Below, piece by piece: positions 26,509 through 34,017 of a DNA stretch of 64,000 bases (position 1 is its first letter; every line of letters starts with the position of its first letter). Below the pieces are notes generated by a model. It made no database searches, was not told the origin of the DNA, and saw only the letters and a program-made list of their open reading frames with translations. This DNA comes from Lujinxingia sediminis (lineage in GTDB: Bacteria > Myxococcota_A > Bradymonadia > Bradymonadales > Bradymonadaceae): assembly GCF_004005565.1 (NCBI RefSeq), contig NZ_SADD01000009.1, positions 62,001 through 126,000 on the forward strand, in the 5' to 3' direction. A program made the position numbers and the translations under genes.

Positions 26509-26978
26509 GGGGACCTCTCCACCCGATGGGTGCGCTCGTAGGTGGTCTCACCGCCCTGAAGATGCAGGGTCACATCCCAGACGCCCGGCTCCAGCGGGGC
26601 GCCTTCCAGGATGTAGTGGCCGGGTTGGCCATCGGCGCGAGCGATGAGCGGAACCGTGGCGCGGGGCTCAACGTCGGAGGCCAGGCGAAAGCTCGCGCTG
26701 CCGCTGAGGGTCAGCGGCTGGCCCATGGCGTCGCGCACGGCGACCTCGGCGCGTTCATCATTGATGCTTAAGGCCACCGTCCAGCCCAGCTCGCGGGAGG
26801 CTTCGTCAATGGCCACCGACTCATCCCAGGCGACCGCCCGCTCGTAATAGTCGGGCACGATGCGCGGGCCACCGTCGGAGGCCGAGGCCAGGATGATCGA
26901 CATGCCCGAGCCCATGCAGATGCCCAGGATCGCGATGATAAAACCCGGCCAGAAGATGTGTGAGGGGATCGAGAGCAT
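26505..26978 (-). CDS. ccoH: CcoH/FixH-like cbb3 assembly protein
   Basis: A 157-residue protein with one N-terminal membrane helix (FWPGFIIAILGICMGSGMSI) and a periplasmic beta domain containing YYERAVAWDESVAIDEASRELGW, cut short here as YYERAVAWDES; the 'YYE+.++W++' pattern is the FixH signature. FixH/CcoH proteins stabilise the CcoN-CcoO-CcoP complex during assembly. The ATG at 26978 follows TGGAGAATGAC; the frame is open further upstream inside ccoG but without support. One base separates it from the ccoG stop. Confidence 0.85.
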   Translation of the reverse strand: MLSIPSHIFWPGFIIAILGICMGSGMSIILASASDGGPRIVPDYYERAVAWDESVAIDEASRELGWTVALSINDERAEVAVRDAMGQPLTLSGSASFRLASDVEPRATVPLIARADGQPGHYILEGAPLEPGVWDVTLHLQGGETTYERTHRVERSP

Positions 26979-26979
26979 G

Positions 26980-28413
26980 TCATTCTCCAGGGGAGGTGGG
27001 TCCCAGTAGCGGGAAGCTCGAGGTGGCCCAGGGCTCACCTTCGATAAGGATCTCAAAGGTGGCTGTGGCCGAGCCATCGGGCAGGGATGAAGGCGGGGCG
27101 GTCGTCCAGACCTCGACGCGCGTCAGCGCGCCGGCCTCCAGCGCGATGGTCTGCGGGCCGACCACACGCACGCTCGCACCTTCAGGCTCGGTGACGCGCA
27201 GGGTGGCCTGGCGATCCTCGCCGGTGCGGTTGCGCAGGCGAATGCGCAGGCGGTTGGCGATCTGACCGTCTGCAAGCTCGGTAAAGGCCGGTCCGGGCAT
27301 GCGCCCGATGTCGACCTCCAGAGGCTCGCGCTGGCCGATCAGCGCCACAAAGAGCGTGCTGAGCACCACCAGAGCCACACCGTAGGCCATAAGGCGGGGG
27401 CGCAGCACGCGGGTGGGTTTGTTCTCAATGGCGTTCTCGGAGGTGTAGCGAATCAACCCGCGGGGTTTGTCGATGGCGTCCATGATGGCGTCGCAGGCGT
27501 CGACGCACTGGGTGCACGAGACGCACTCCATCTGCAGGCCGTCGCGGATGTCGATGCCGGTGGGGCAGGTGCGCACACAGGCCCCGCAGTCGATGCAGTC
27601 GCCCAGGCGCGCCTGTGGGTTGTCCAGATCGATGGGACCTTTGGATTTAAGTCGTCGGCCGCGGGGCTCGCCGCGCCCCGGATCGTAGCTGACAATCAGC
27701 GAATCGCGGTCCATCAGCACCGACTGAAAGCGGGCGTAAGGGCAGGTGATGGTGCACATCTGCTCGCGGAAATAGCCGAAGTCAAAGAGCACCAGCGCGG
27801 TGGTGATGGCCATGGTCGCAAAATAGCCGGGGTGCTCGGCCGGGCTCAAGGTCATCCAGCGCAGAAGCTCCGGCCAGCTCACAAAGTAGGCGACAAAGGT
27901 GTGCGCCAGAAAGAGAGAGAGGAGCGAGAAGACGCCGAACTTGACCGCTTTGCGAGCGAACTTCTCCGGGGTCATGGGGCCGGCGTCGCGCCTTCGGCGC
28001 GCGCTTTCTTTGCCCTCAATGAGCCGCTCGATGGGGCGAAACACAAGCTCCAGATACACCGTCTGCGGGCAACCCCACCCACACCACACTCGCCCGAAAA
28101 GCGCCGTAAAGAAGAAGACGCTCAGCAGGACAATGAGCATAAAGAGCATCAAGAGCACAGTGTCGGTGGAGTGCAGGGTCAGCCCGAAGAAGGTGAATTC
28201 TCCACCGGTGATATTGAGGAAGATCGCCGGCTTGTCGGCGATCTTGACCCAGGGCAGCGCCACAAAAAACGCGATGAGCACAAAGCCCACCACGCGCCGG
28301 GCGTTGAGAAAGCGGCCCGGGCTTAAGGTGGGGTAGATCCAGCGGCGAGAGCCGTCTTTATCCATGGTGGAGAGGACGGCATCGGGGGATTCGAGAATGG
28401 GAGGGGTGCTCAT
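26980..28413 (-). CDS. ccoG: cbb3 accessory iron-sulfur protein CcoG/FixG
   Basis: A 477-residue membrane ferredoxin-like protein. Membrane segments flank the cytoplasmic loop with WCGWGCPQTVYLE, and the core continues with CTITCPYARFQSVLMD. Two [4Fe-4S] motifs follow: CIDCGACVRTCP and CVSCTQCVDACD. The last ~110 residues form the FixG immunoglobulin-like domain. CcoG has been linked to reduction of Cu(II) for cbb3 oxidase assembly. ATG 28413 is chosen because GACGAGG lies six bases upstream; an ATG at 28428 would add five residues. Confidence 0.93.
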   Translation of the reverse strand: MSTPPILESPDAVLSTMDKDGSRRWIYPTLSPGRFLNARRVVGFVLIAFFVALPWVKIADKPAIFLNITGGEFTFFGLTLHSTDTVLLMLFMLIVLLSVFFFTALFGRVWCGWGCPQTVYLELVFRPIERLIEGKESARRRRDAGPMTPEKFARKAVKFGVFSLLSLFLAHTFVAYFVSWPELLRWMTLSPAEHPGYFATMAITTALVLFDFGYFREQMCTITCPYARFQSVLMDRDSLIVSYDPGRGEPRGRRLKSKGPIDLDNPQARLGDCIDCGACVRTCPTGIDIRDGLQMECVSCTQCVDACDAIMDAIDKPRGLIRYTSENAIENKPTRVLRPRLMAYGVALVVLSTLFVALIGQREPLEVDIGRMPGPAFTELADGQIANRLRIRLRNRTGEDRQATLRVTEPEGASVRVVGPQTIALEAGALTRVEVWTTAPPSSLPDGSATATFEILIEGEPWATSSFPLLGPTSPGE

Positions 28414-28445
28414 CATAGACCTCGTCATCGACGAGAAGAGAGGAG

Positions 28446-28479
28446 GCCCGGCCCGCGGCTCTAAGGCCGCGGGCCGGGC
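28446..28479. other. Perfect 14-bp hairpin between ccoP and ccoG
   Basis: GCCCGGCCCGCGGC at 28446-28459 pairs completely with GCCGCGGGCCGGGC at 28466-28479 around the loop TCTAAG. No T-run follows on either strand. It sits in the short gap between the structural genes ccoNOQP and the assembly genes ccoGHIS, where an RNA hairpin could protect the 3' end of the structural message or attenuate transcription into the assembly genes. Confidence 0.7.
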
Positions 28480-28486
28480 TAAAGGG

Positions 28487-29023
28487 TTATTGCAGCGAGG
28501 CGATGTAGGCGGTCAGCGCGGCGACGTCTTCCTGACGCAGCACCGGCCCCCAGGGGGGCATGCCGTTTTCGGGCACACCGTCACGGATGGTGGCGTAGAT
28601 CTCGGGGAGCGTGCTGCCGTGAATCCACTGGTCATCGGTGAGAATCGGCCCGACGCCGCCCTCGTGGTTGGCACCGTGGCAGGGAGCGCAGGTGCCGGAG
28701 TAGACCTCGGCGCCTCGGGCCAGCGCGTCGGAATCGTCGAGAAGGGCGGTGAGCATCTCCTCGTCGACCGGCGGCGTGGCCGCCGCAAAGGCGTTGCGCG
28801 TGGTCTCGAGCTGGCGCGAAGCCCGGGTAAGCTGCGCGTCGTAGCCATCGATGAAGTCCAGGCCTAAGGCGACCATGTAGAAGATCGACCAGACGATGGT
28901 CACGTAGAAGATCGCCAGCCACCAGCCGGGCATCGGGTTGTCGTACTCCTGGATGCCGTCGTAGTCGTGGTCCAGGAGCACATCCTGTTCAGGGGCAGAG
29001 CTCTGAGGGGTGATTTCACTCAT
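28487..29023 (-). CDS. ccoP: cbb3 oxidase cytochrome c subunit CcoP, single-haem form
   Basis: A 178-residue membrane-anchored cytochrome c. The N-terminal segment YDGIQEYDNPMPGWW is the conserved CcoP entry, followed by one membrane helix and a periplasmic domain with one haem motif, CAPCH, and a distal methionine in NGMPPWG. Standard CcoP/FixP has about 290 residues and two haem motifs; here the second cytochrome domain is absent. Its ATG overlaps the ccoQ stop. Electrons from soluble cytochrome would enter the oxidase through this single haem or directly through the CcoO domain. Confidence 0.93.
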   Translation of the reverse strand: MSEITPQSSAPEQDVLLDHDYDGIQEYDNPMPGWWLAIFYVTIVWSIFYMVALGLDFIDGYDAQLTRASRQLETTRNAFAAATPPVDEEMLTALLDDSDALARGAEVYSGTCAPCHGANHEGGVGPILTDDQWIHGSTLPEIYATIRDGVPENGMPPWGPVLRQEDVAALTAYIASLQ

Positions 29024-29205
29024 GGGTGGGACTCCTGACCGTTGAGGGTGCCGTCCTCCAGGGGGAGGTTCTGAGCGTGGTGGATTTCTTCTTTTTGAGC
29101 GAAGAGGGCCCGCAGCACGATCAGCGCAAAGGCAATAAGGAAGAGGACGAGGCCGACCTCGGCAAAGGCTTCCAGGCCGGCGGCTTCCATGATCTCACGT
29201 CGCAT
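29020..29205 (-). CDS. ccoQ: cbb3 oxidase small subunit CcoQ
   Basis: A 61-residue protein with one membrane helix (VGLVLFLIAFALIVLRALF) followed by a short acidic tail. The position between ccoO and ccoP and the size fit CcoQ, which stabilises the oxidase complex. The start overlaps the last base of the ccoNO stop (TGATG), and its own stop overlaps the ccoP ATG, so all three reading frames are coupled. Confidence 0.85.
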   Translation of the reverse strand: MRREIMEAAGLEAFAEVGLVLFLIAFALIVLRALFAQKEEIHHAQNLPLEDGTLNGQESHP

Positions 29206-31457
29206 CAGTCAGCTCCTTCGGCGTTGGAGATGTCGGTACCCAGGCGTTGCAGGTAGGCGATGAGCGCGATGAGGTCGCGGTCTTGAAGTCCGGCCGGTCC
29301 GCCCTGCTCATGGAGCTCCTGAGCGATCTGGGCGGCCTGGGTGCGGGCGTCTTCGACGGCGCTTTCAGCCTGCTCGGGGGTGTAGGGCACGCCCAAAAAG
29401 ATCATGGTTTCGATCTTCTTCTGGGTCTGGGAGAGGTCGAGCTCGTCGGTCTCAAGCCAGGGGTAAGCCGGCATGATCGAGCGGGTGTTGGTCGAACGCG
29501 GGTCGATCATGTGGCGGTAGTGCCAGAAGTGGTTGTACTTGCCGCCCACCCGCGCCAGATCCGGCCCGGTACGCTTGGAGCCCCAGAGGAAGGGGTGGTC
29601 GTAGACGCCTTCGCCGGGCTTGGAGTACTCGCCATAGCGCTCGATCTCATCGACCATCGGACGAATCTGCTGGGAGTGGCAGGTGTGGCAGCCCTCGGCG
29701 ATGTAGAGATCTCGCCCCTCAAGCTCCAGCGGGGTGTAGGGCTGGACGGCGGCGATGGTCGGGACCGAGGAGCGGATGAGCAGCATCGGTACGATCTCGA
29801 TGATCGTGCCCACCAGAATGGCCACGGTGGTCAGGATGGTGAAGACAAGCGGCCAGCCTTCAAGGAGGCGGTGCCAGCCGCCCTTGAACTTCTCCTGCAG
29901 GCTGAAGAGGGCTTCGTCGATGTTGGCCTGTTCGCCAGCGGCGCGGGCTTTGACAGGGCTGCTCTTGGTCTTCGGCGCGGGCAGCGCGGCGGGCACAATC
30001 GCCTCGGGGTCTTCGAGGGTTTTGGGCGCGGTGCGCGCGGTCATGATCAGGTTGTAGCCGCCCAGGCAGGTGGCGATCAGGTAGATCGAGCCGCCAATCA
30101 GTCGCACCCAGTACATGGGCACAATCGCCACAACCGTCTCCATGAAGTCCGGGTACATCAGGCGTCCGGTCTCATCGAAGGCGCGCCACATAAGCCCCTG
30201 GGTGATGCCGGCGCTGTACATCGCCACGATGTAGAGCAGGATGCCGACGGTCGCCATCCAGAAGTGGGCGTTGGCAAGACGGGTGGAGTAGAGCTTGGTC
30301 TGCCAGAGGCGAGGGGCCAGCCAGTAGATCATCCCGAAGGTCATAAAGCCGTTCCAGCCCAGCGCGGCGGCGTGAACGTGGGCGATCGTCCAGTCGGTGT
30401 AGTGGCTCAGGGAGTTGACGAGCTTCACGCTCATCAGCGGGCCCTCAAAGGTGGCCATGCCGTAGAAGGTGATACCCACCACAAAGAACTTCAGAACCGG
30501 GTCGGTACGCACCTTGTCCCAGGCGCCGCGCAGGGTGAAAAGCCCGTTGATCATGCCGCCCCAGCTGGGCATCCAGAGCATGATCGAGAAGACCATCCCC
30601 AGGGTGGAGGCCCACTGCGGAAGCGAGGTGTAGTGGAGGTGGTGCGGGCCGGCCCAGATGTAGATGAAGACCAGCGACCAGAAGTGCAAAATGGAGAGCT
30701 TGTAGGAGTAGATCGGGCGGTTGGCCGCCTTGGGCAGGAAGTAGTACATCAGGCCCAGGAAGGGGGTCGTGAGCACGAACGCCACCGCGTTGTGGCCGTA
30801 CCACCACTGGATCATCGCGTCCTGAACGCCGGCAAACACCGAGTAGCTCTTAAAGAGCCCCACCGGGATGGCCAGGTTGTTGACGATGTGCAGCACCGCC
30901 ACGGTGACGATGGTGGCGATGTAGAACCAGATCGCCACGTAGAGATGTTTTTCGCGGCGATGTTTGAGCGTGAGAAAGAAGTTCGCCGCAAAGATCACCC
31001 ACACCACCGTAATGGCCAGGGCGATGGGCCACTCCAGCTCGGCGTATTCTTTGGTCTGGGTAAAGCCCATCGGTAGCGTGATGGCGGCGGCCACAATAAT
31101 GGCCTGCCAGCCCCAGAAGTGGAGCTTGCTCATCATGTCGCTGAACATGCGAGCTTTCACCAGTCGCTGGGTCGAATAGTAGACCGCTGCGAAGATGGCG
31201 TTTCCGGCAAAGGCAAAGATCACCGCATTGGTATGCAGCGGGCGTAGCCTTCCGAAGGTGAAGTACTTGCCGAGCTCGTTGGCCGGGAAGTAGGCCAGCT
31301 GCAGGGCTAAGATGACGCCGACGAGCATCCCGATGATGCCCCAGGCGACGGTGGCGATGACGAACATCCGCACGATGCGATCATCGTAGCGGATGCGCTC
31401 GGTGGCTGCCGGGGCGAGCACTTGAGCGGGGTGTTGGGGGGATGGCGCTCGAGTCAC
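29205..31457 (-). CDS. ccoNO: Fused CcoN-CcoO subunit of cbb3 cytochrome c oxidase
   Basis: A 750-residue polypeptide joining catalytic subunit I and cytochrome c subunit II. Residues ~1-480 are CcoN: many membrane helices with the ligand histidines in [38 protein letters not shown] and [16 protein letters not shown] linker of ~70 residues rich in Ala, Pro and Lys leads to CcoO (~550-750): one membrane helix, then [13 protein letters not shown] with a haem motif and a methionine in RSIMPAYPW. In most bacteria the two are separate genes. The oxidase is a high-affinity, proton-pumping terminal oxidase for low oxygen. The ATG at 31457 heads the ccoNO-Q-P-G-H-I-S cluster. Confidence 0.95.
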   Translation of the reverse strand: MTRAPSPQHPAQVLAPAATERIRYDDRIVRMFVIATVAWGIIGMLVGVILALQLAYFPANELGKYFTFGRLRPLHTNAVIFAFAGNAIFAAVYYSTQRLVKARMFSDMMSKLHFWGWQAIIVAAAITLPMGFTQTKEYAELEWPIALAITVVWVIFAANFFLTLKHRREKHLYVAIWFYIATIVTVAVLHIVNNLAIPVGLFKSYSVFAGVQDAMIQWWYGHNAVAFVLTTPFLGLMYYFLPKAANRPIYSYKLSILHFWSLVFIYIWAGPHHLHYTSLPQWASTLGMVFSIMLWMPSWGGMINGLFTLRGAWDKVRTDPVLKFFVVGITFYGMATFEGPLMSVKLVNSLSHYTDWTIAHVHAAALGWNGFMTFGMIYWLAPRLWQTKLYSTRLANAHFWMATVGILLYIVAMYSAGITQGLMWRAFDETGRLMYPDFMETVVAIVPMYWVRLIGGSIYLIATCLGGYNLIMTARTAPKTLEDPEAIVPAALPAPKTKSSPVKARAAGEQANIDEALFSLQEKFKGGWHRLLEGWPLVFTILTTVAILVGTIIEIVPMLLIRSSVPTIAAVQPYTPLELEGRDLYIAEGCHTCHSQQIRPMVDEIERYGEYSKPGEGVYDHPFLWGSKRTGPDLARVGGKYNHFWHYRHMIDPRSTNTRSIMPAYPWLETDELDLSQTQKKIETMIFLGVPYTPEQAESAVEDARTQAAQIAQELHEQGGPAGLQDRDLIALIAYLQRLGTDISNAEGAD

Positions 31458-31852
31458 GGGACCTCCTGGGACTCAACATAAAAGGGGGGAAAGGCATCTC
31501 GTCGTTGCCACGGAATCAGAACCGGGCGTGTGGAAGACCCGGCGGGTACGTGCGCAGGGCTTATCAAGTTGCGTGCCAGTGTGGCCATGTGGCGAAAAGA
31601 CGCGGCGAAAAAGGTGCGGAGCGGACCTTGAGAGCTGCAAAGCGGCGAAGTGGTGTGCAAAAAATGCGTGGCACTCAGGCTATGCGCAGAAAATGCGCAA
31701 TGCAAAGAGCAAGGCGTAGGGATTTGTAAGGGAGGGCTCAGGGTTAAGCAGGCGGACGGCGCGAAGGGTGCGTGTGGCGCGTGCTTTGCAATGCGCTCAG
31801 ACGTGGGCCGGAGCTCGGACTTCGGCAGTGATGTGCGCATGAAGGAGTGAGT
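31458..31852. other. Divergent control region of the cbb3 operon and TauE/SafE-like gene
   Basis: About 395 bases between two divergent transcription units. I searched by eye for the FNR palindrome TTGAT-N4-ATCAA and found only a single half site (ATCAAG at 31563-31568). Near-repeats of ATGCGCA occur around 31682-31702. A 66-codon cysteine-rich open frame at 31650-31850 has no ribosome-binding site and is not called. Confidence 0.45.
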
Positions 31853-32659
31853 GTGAGCGAGGTGGCAGAGGTTGGAGCGTGGGCGCAGGTCGCGCCCTAT
31901 TATGCGCAGGTGCTGGGCGTCGGCGTGATCTGGGTGAGCCTGCATTGCGCGGGGATGTGCGGGCCGATCCTGGCGAGTCTGACGGCGACGACCGGGGCGT
32001 GGTCGGAGCCGACGCCGGCCCGGCGGGTGATGAAGGCCTCGGCCGGGGTGCTCAGCTATCAAGGCGGGCGAGCGCTTACCTATGCGGCGATGGGGGCGGG
32101 GGCCGGCGCGCTGGGAGCGATGGCGCAGGGCTGGGTGCGGGGGATGACGCAGACCGCCGGGCTTGTGGTGGCGGCGGTGCTGGTGGCCGCCGGGCTGTGG
32201 AAGCTCTTGCCGGCGCGCTATCGGAGTGCGGGGGTGGGAGGCCGGCTCGGCGCAAAGGTTGCGGCGTTGAGCGGGGGGCTTTTGCAGCGGGCGATGCGCC
32301 TGGCACCGAAGAATCGCTGGCTGAAGATGGGGGTGATGGGGCTGATGATGGGGCTTTTGCCCTGCATGCTCATGTTCTGGGTGTTGAGCATCGCCGCGGC
32401 CACCGCCAGCCCCTGGCATGGCGCCGGGGTGATGGTGGTACTGGTAGCGATGACCACGCCGGTGTTGATGGCTGCGGCCAGCGGATCGAGCCTTTTAGGT
32501 GGACGGCTGCGCGCGGCTTCGGCGTGGCTTGTGGCGCTCGGCCTGATCCTCTCGGGGGTGTGGATGGGGCTTATCGGCGCGGCAGCCAACGGCTGGATCG
32601 ATCATATCTACCTGGCCTTTGAGCTCTTTGGAGAGGCCTGGACGATGATGCTGTGGTGA
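31853..32659 (+). CDS. TauE/SafE-like (DsbD_2) membrane protein associated with cbb3 oxidase
   Basis: A 268-residue integral membrane protein with six or seven helices. The motif SLHCAGMCGPIL near residue 32 and GLLPCMLMFWVLSIAA in the second half are the paired Cys-containing helices of this family, which in many proteobacteria sits beside cco genes and has been connected to copper supply for cbb3 oxidase. GTG 31853 follows AAGGAG by five bases; another GTG at 31847 overlaps that site. It is divergent from ccoNO. Copper handling is inference from family and context. Confidence 0.8.
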   Translation: MSEVAEVGAWAQVAPYYAQVLGVGVIWVSLHCAGMCGPILASLTATTGAWSEPTPARRVMKASAGVLSYQGGRALTYAAMGAGAGALGAMAQGWVRGMTQTAGLVVAAVLVAAGLWKLLPARYRSAGVGGRLGAKVAALSGGLLQRAMRLAPKNRWLKMGVMGLMMGLLPCMLMFWVLSIAAATASPWHGAGVMVVLVAMTTPVLMAAASGSSLLGGRLRAASAWLVALGLILSGVWMGLIGAAANGWIDHIYLAFELFGEAWTMMLW

Positions 32660-32782
32660 GTGTGTTGGGGGGATGCAAAAGATGCGCGTGTGCCGGAGGG
32701 CTTTGTCCTATGCGGGGATGGCGCGTAGGTTAGGATGAGGAGTGAGACTGTGGACGGACCGATGCATGCGGATGGAGCACTT

Positions 32783-33397
32783 ATGAAGGATCGTGAGGAT
32801 GCGTTGATGGCCGAGCCGATGCCCCGGCTGGAGACTCTGGAGGAGGTGCTGGAGCACCTCTGGGCCTATGCCGAGCGCGGGGCGCACCGGCGAGATAACG
32901 CGATGGCGACGCCGATCTTTGTGACGACCCGCCAGGATGGGGCTCCGGGGGCGCGCACGGTGATTTTGAGGGACGTGGAGCCGGGGCGCGCGCTGCTCTG
33001 CCATACCGATCATCGCTCCGGCAAAGTGCAGGATGTGCAGGCCGAGCCGCGTACCATCTGGGTATGTTACGACCGGGAGCTTCACCAGCAGTTTCAGTTC
33101 ATCGGGCGCACCACGATTCATAGCGACGACGCGCTGGCCGACCGGATGTGGGCCGAGGAGTCGCCGGATGAGCTGGTTTTTTATTATAAGAAGCCCCGAC
33201 CCTCCGAACATGCCGATTCGCCGAGCTCCGCCCAGGATTTTGAAGAGGTCAGTGAGGCTGAGGCCCGGGCGAATTTTGCGGTGGTGCGCACCGAGATCGA
33301 CGCCATTTTATGGCAACACGTTCACCCGGAGGGGGAGTACCGCGCCGGGTTTAAGCGTCAGGGCGACGGGTTTGTGGGCGAGTGGCTGGTGCCCTGA
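32783..33397 (+). CDS. Pyridoxamine 5'-phosphate oxidase-fold flavoprotein
   Basis: A 204-residue soluble protein of the PNPOx-like split-barrel fold. Visible landmarks: FVTTRQDGAPGARTVILRDV for the first strands, CHTDHRSGKVQDVQAEPR for the FMN phosphate-binding region, and a C-terminal WLVP. The set resembles the Alr4036-type FMN-binding subfamily more than true PdxH. ATG 32783 follows GGAGCACTT; the frame is open from 32735. The following glycosylase gene starts 16 bases downstream on the same strand. The substrate is unknown. Confidence 0.8.
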   Translation: MKDREDALMAEPMPRLETLEEVLEHLWAYAERGAHRRDNAMATPIFVTTRQDGAPGARTVILRDVEPGRALLCHTDHRSGKVQDVQAEPRTIWVCYDRELHQQFQFIGRTTIHSDDALADRMWAEESPDELVFYYKKPRPSEHADSPSSAQDFEEVSEAEARANFAVVRTEIDAILWQHVHPEGEYRAGFKRQGDGFVGEWLVP

Positions 33398-33412
33398 CGT
33401 GAGGGGATTGGG

Positions 33413-33991
33413 GTGAGGTGGCGAGAGGAGGTTGTGGGGCGCGCGTTTTTTGCGCGCGAGATTCACGAGGTGGCGCGCGATCTTCTCGGTCGTGAGCTCT
33501 GGGTGGGGGAGCAGGGCGCGCGAATCGTCGAGGTGGAGGTCTACGAGGGGGCCAACGACGCGGCCAGCCACGCTCGCAGCGGGGTGCCCGGCGCGCGCAC
33601 CTGGCCGATGTTTGCCGAGCCGGGTCGGATCTATGTGTACCGAATCTACGGGATGCACCGCTGTGTGAACCTGCGCGCGCCGAGTCGGGTGGGACCGGGC
33701 GCGATTTTGGTGCGGGCGGCCGAGCCGCTGGCAGGTTTTGAGGCGCGGGTCTGGCAGAAGCGGCGGCTGAGTGGGCCGGCGCTTCTGTGCAAAGAGATGG
33801 GAATCGACGAGCGCTTCAGCGGTGCCTGGGTGGGGCAGGGGATCGTCGTGCGTAAGGGAATGCCGGTGGCCGACGCGGAGGTGGGGCGGAGCGCGCGCGT
33901 CGGGCTCAACGCGGAGCGCTGCGGGGAGGCAGCGCGCTGGCGCTGGCGTTACGCCATCAAAGACTCGCCATGGTTCTCGCGTCCGCTCTGA
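33413..33991 (+). CDS. 3-methyladenine DNA glycosylase (AAG/MPG family)
   Basis: A 192-residue base-excision repair enzyme. It carries the family pattern EVARDLLGRELWV, the general-base glutamate in IVEVEVYEGANDAASHA, the intercalating tyrosine region RIYVYRIYGMHRCVN and the segment GPGAILVRAAEPL. It removes 3-methyladenine and other alkylated purines from DNA. The GTG at 33413 lies in GAGGGGATTGGGGTG. Length and motif order are normal for bacterial members. Confidence 0.93.
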   Translation: MRWREEVVGRAFFAREIHEVARDLLGRELWVGEQGARIVEVEVYEGANDAASHARSGVPGARTWPMFAEPGRIYVYRIYGMHRCVNLRAPSRVGPGAILVRAAEPLAGFEARVWQKRRLSGPALLCKEMGIDERFSGAWVGQGIVVRKGMPVADAEVGRSARVGLNAERCGEAARWRWRYAIKDSPWFSRPL

Positions 33992-34017
33992 GGATGCGTT
34001 GAGTGTCGCGAGGGAGC

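Noticed and set aside
29247-31076. Plus-strand open frame of 609 codons
   Set aside because: Exactly antisense to ccoNO, whose motifs are beyond doubt; composition (His, Gly, Asp, Val) is that of a shadow frame.
31650-31850. Cysteine-rich 66-codon frame upstream of the TauE/SafE gene
   Set aside because: The cysteines come from TGC/TGT in near-repeated ATGCGCA text; no ribosome-binding site or CxxC spacing typical of a metal site.
31458-31852. FNR/ANR box expected upstream of ccoNO
   Set aside because: Only a single ATCAA half site was found; no TTGAT-N4-ATCAA palindrome with two good halves, so oxygen control by FNR is not claimed.
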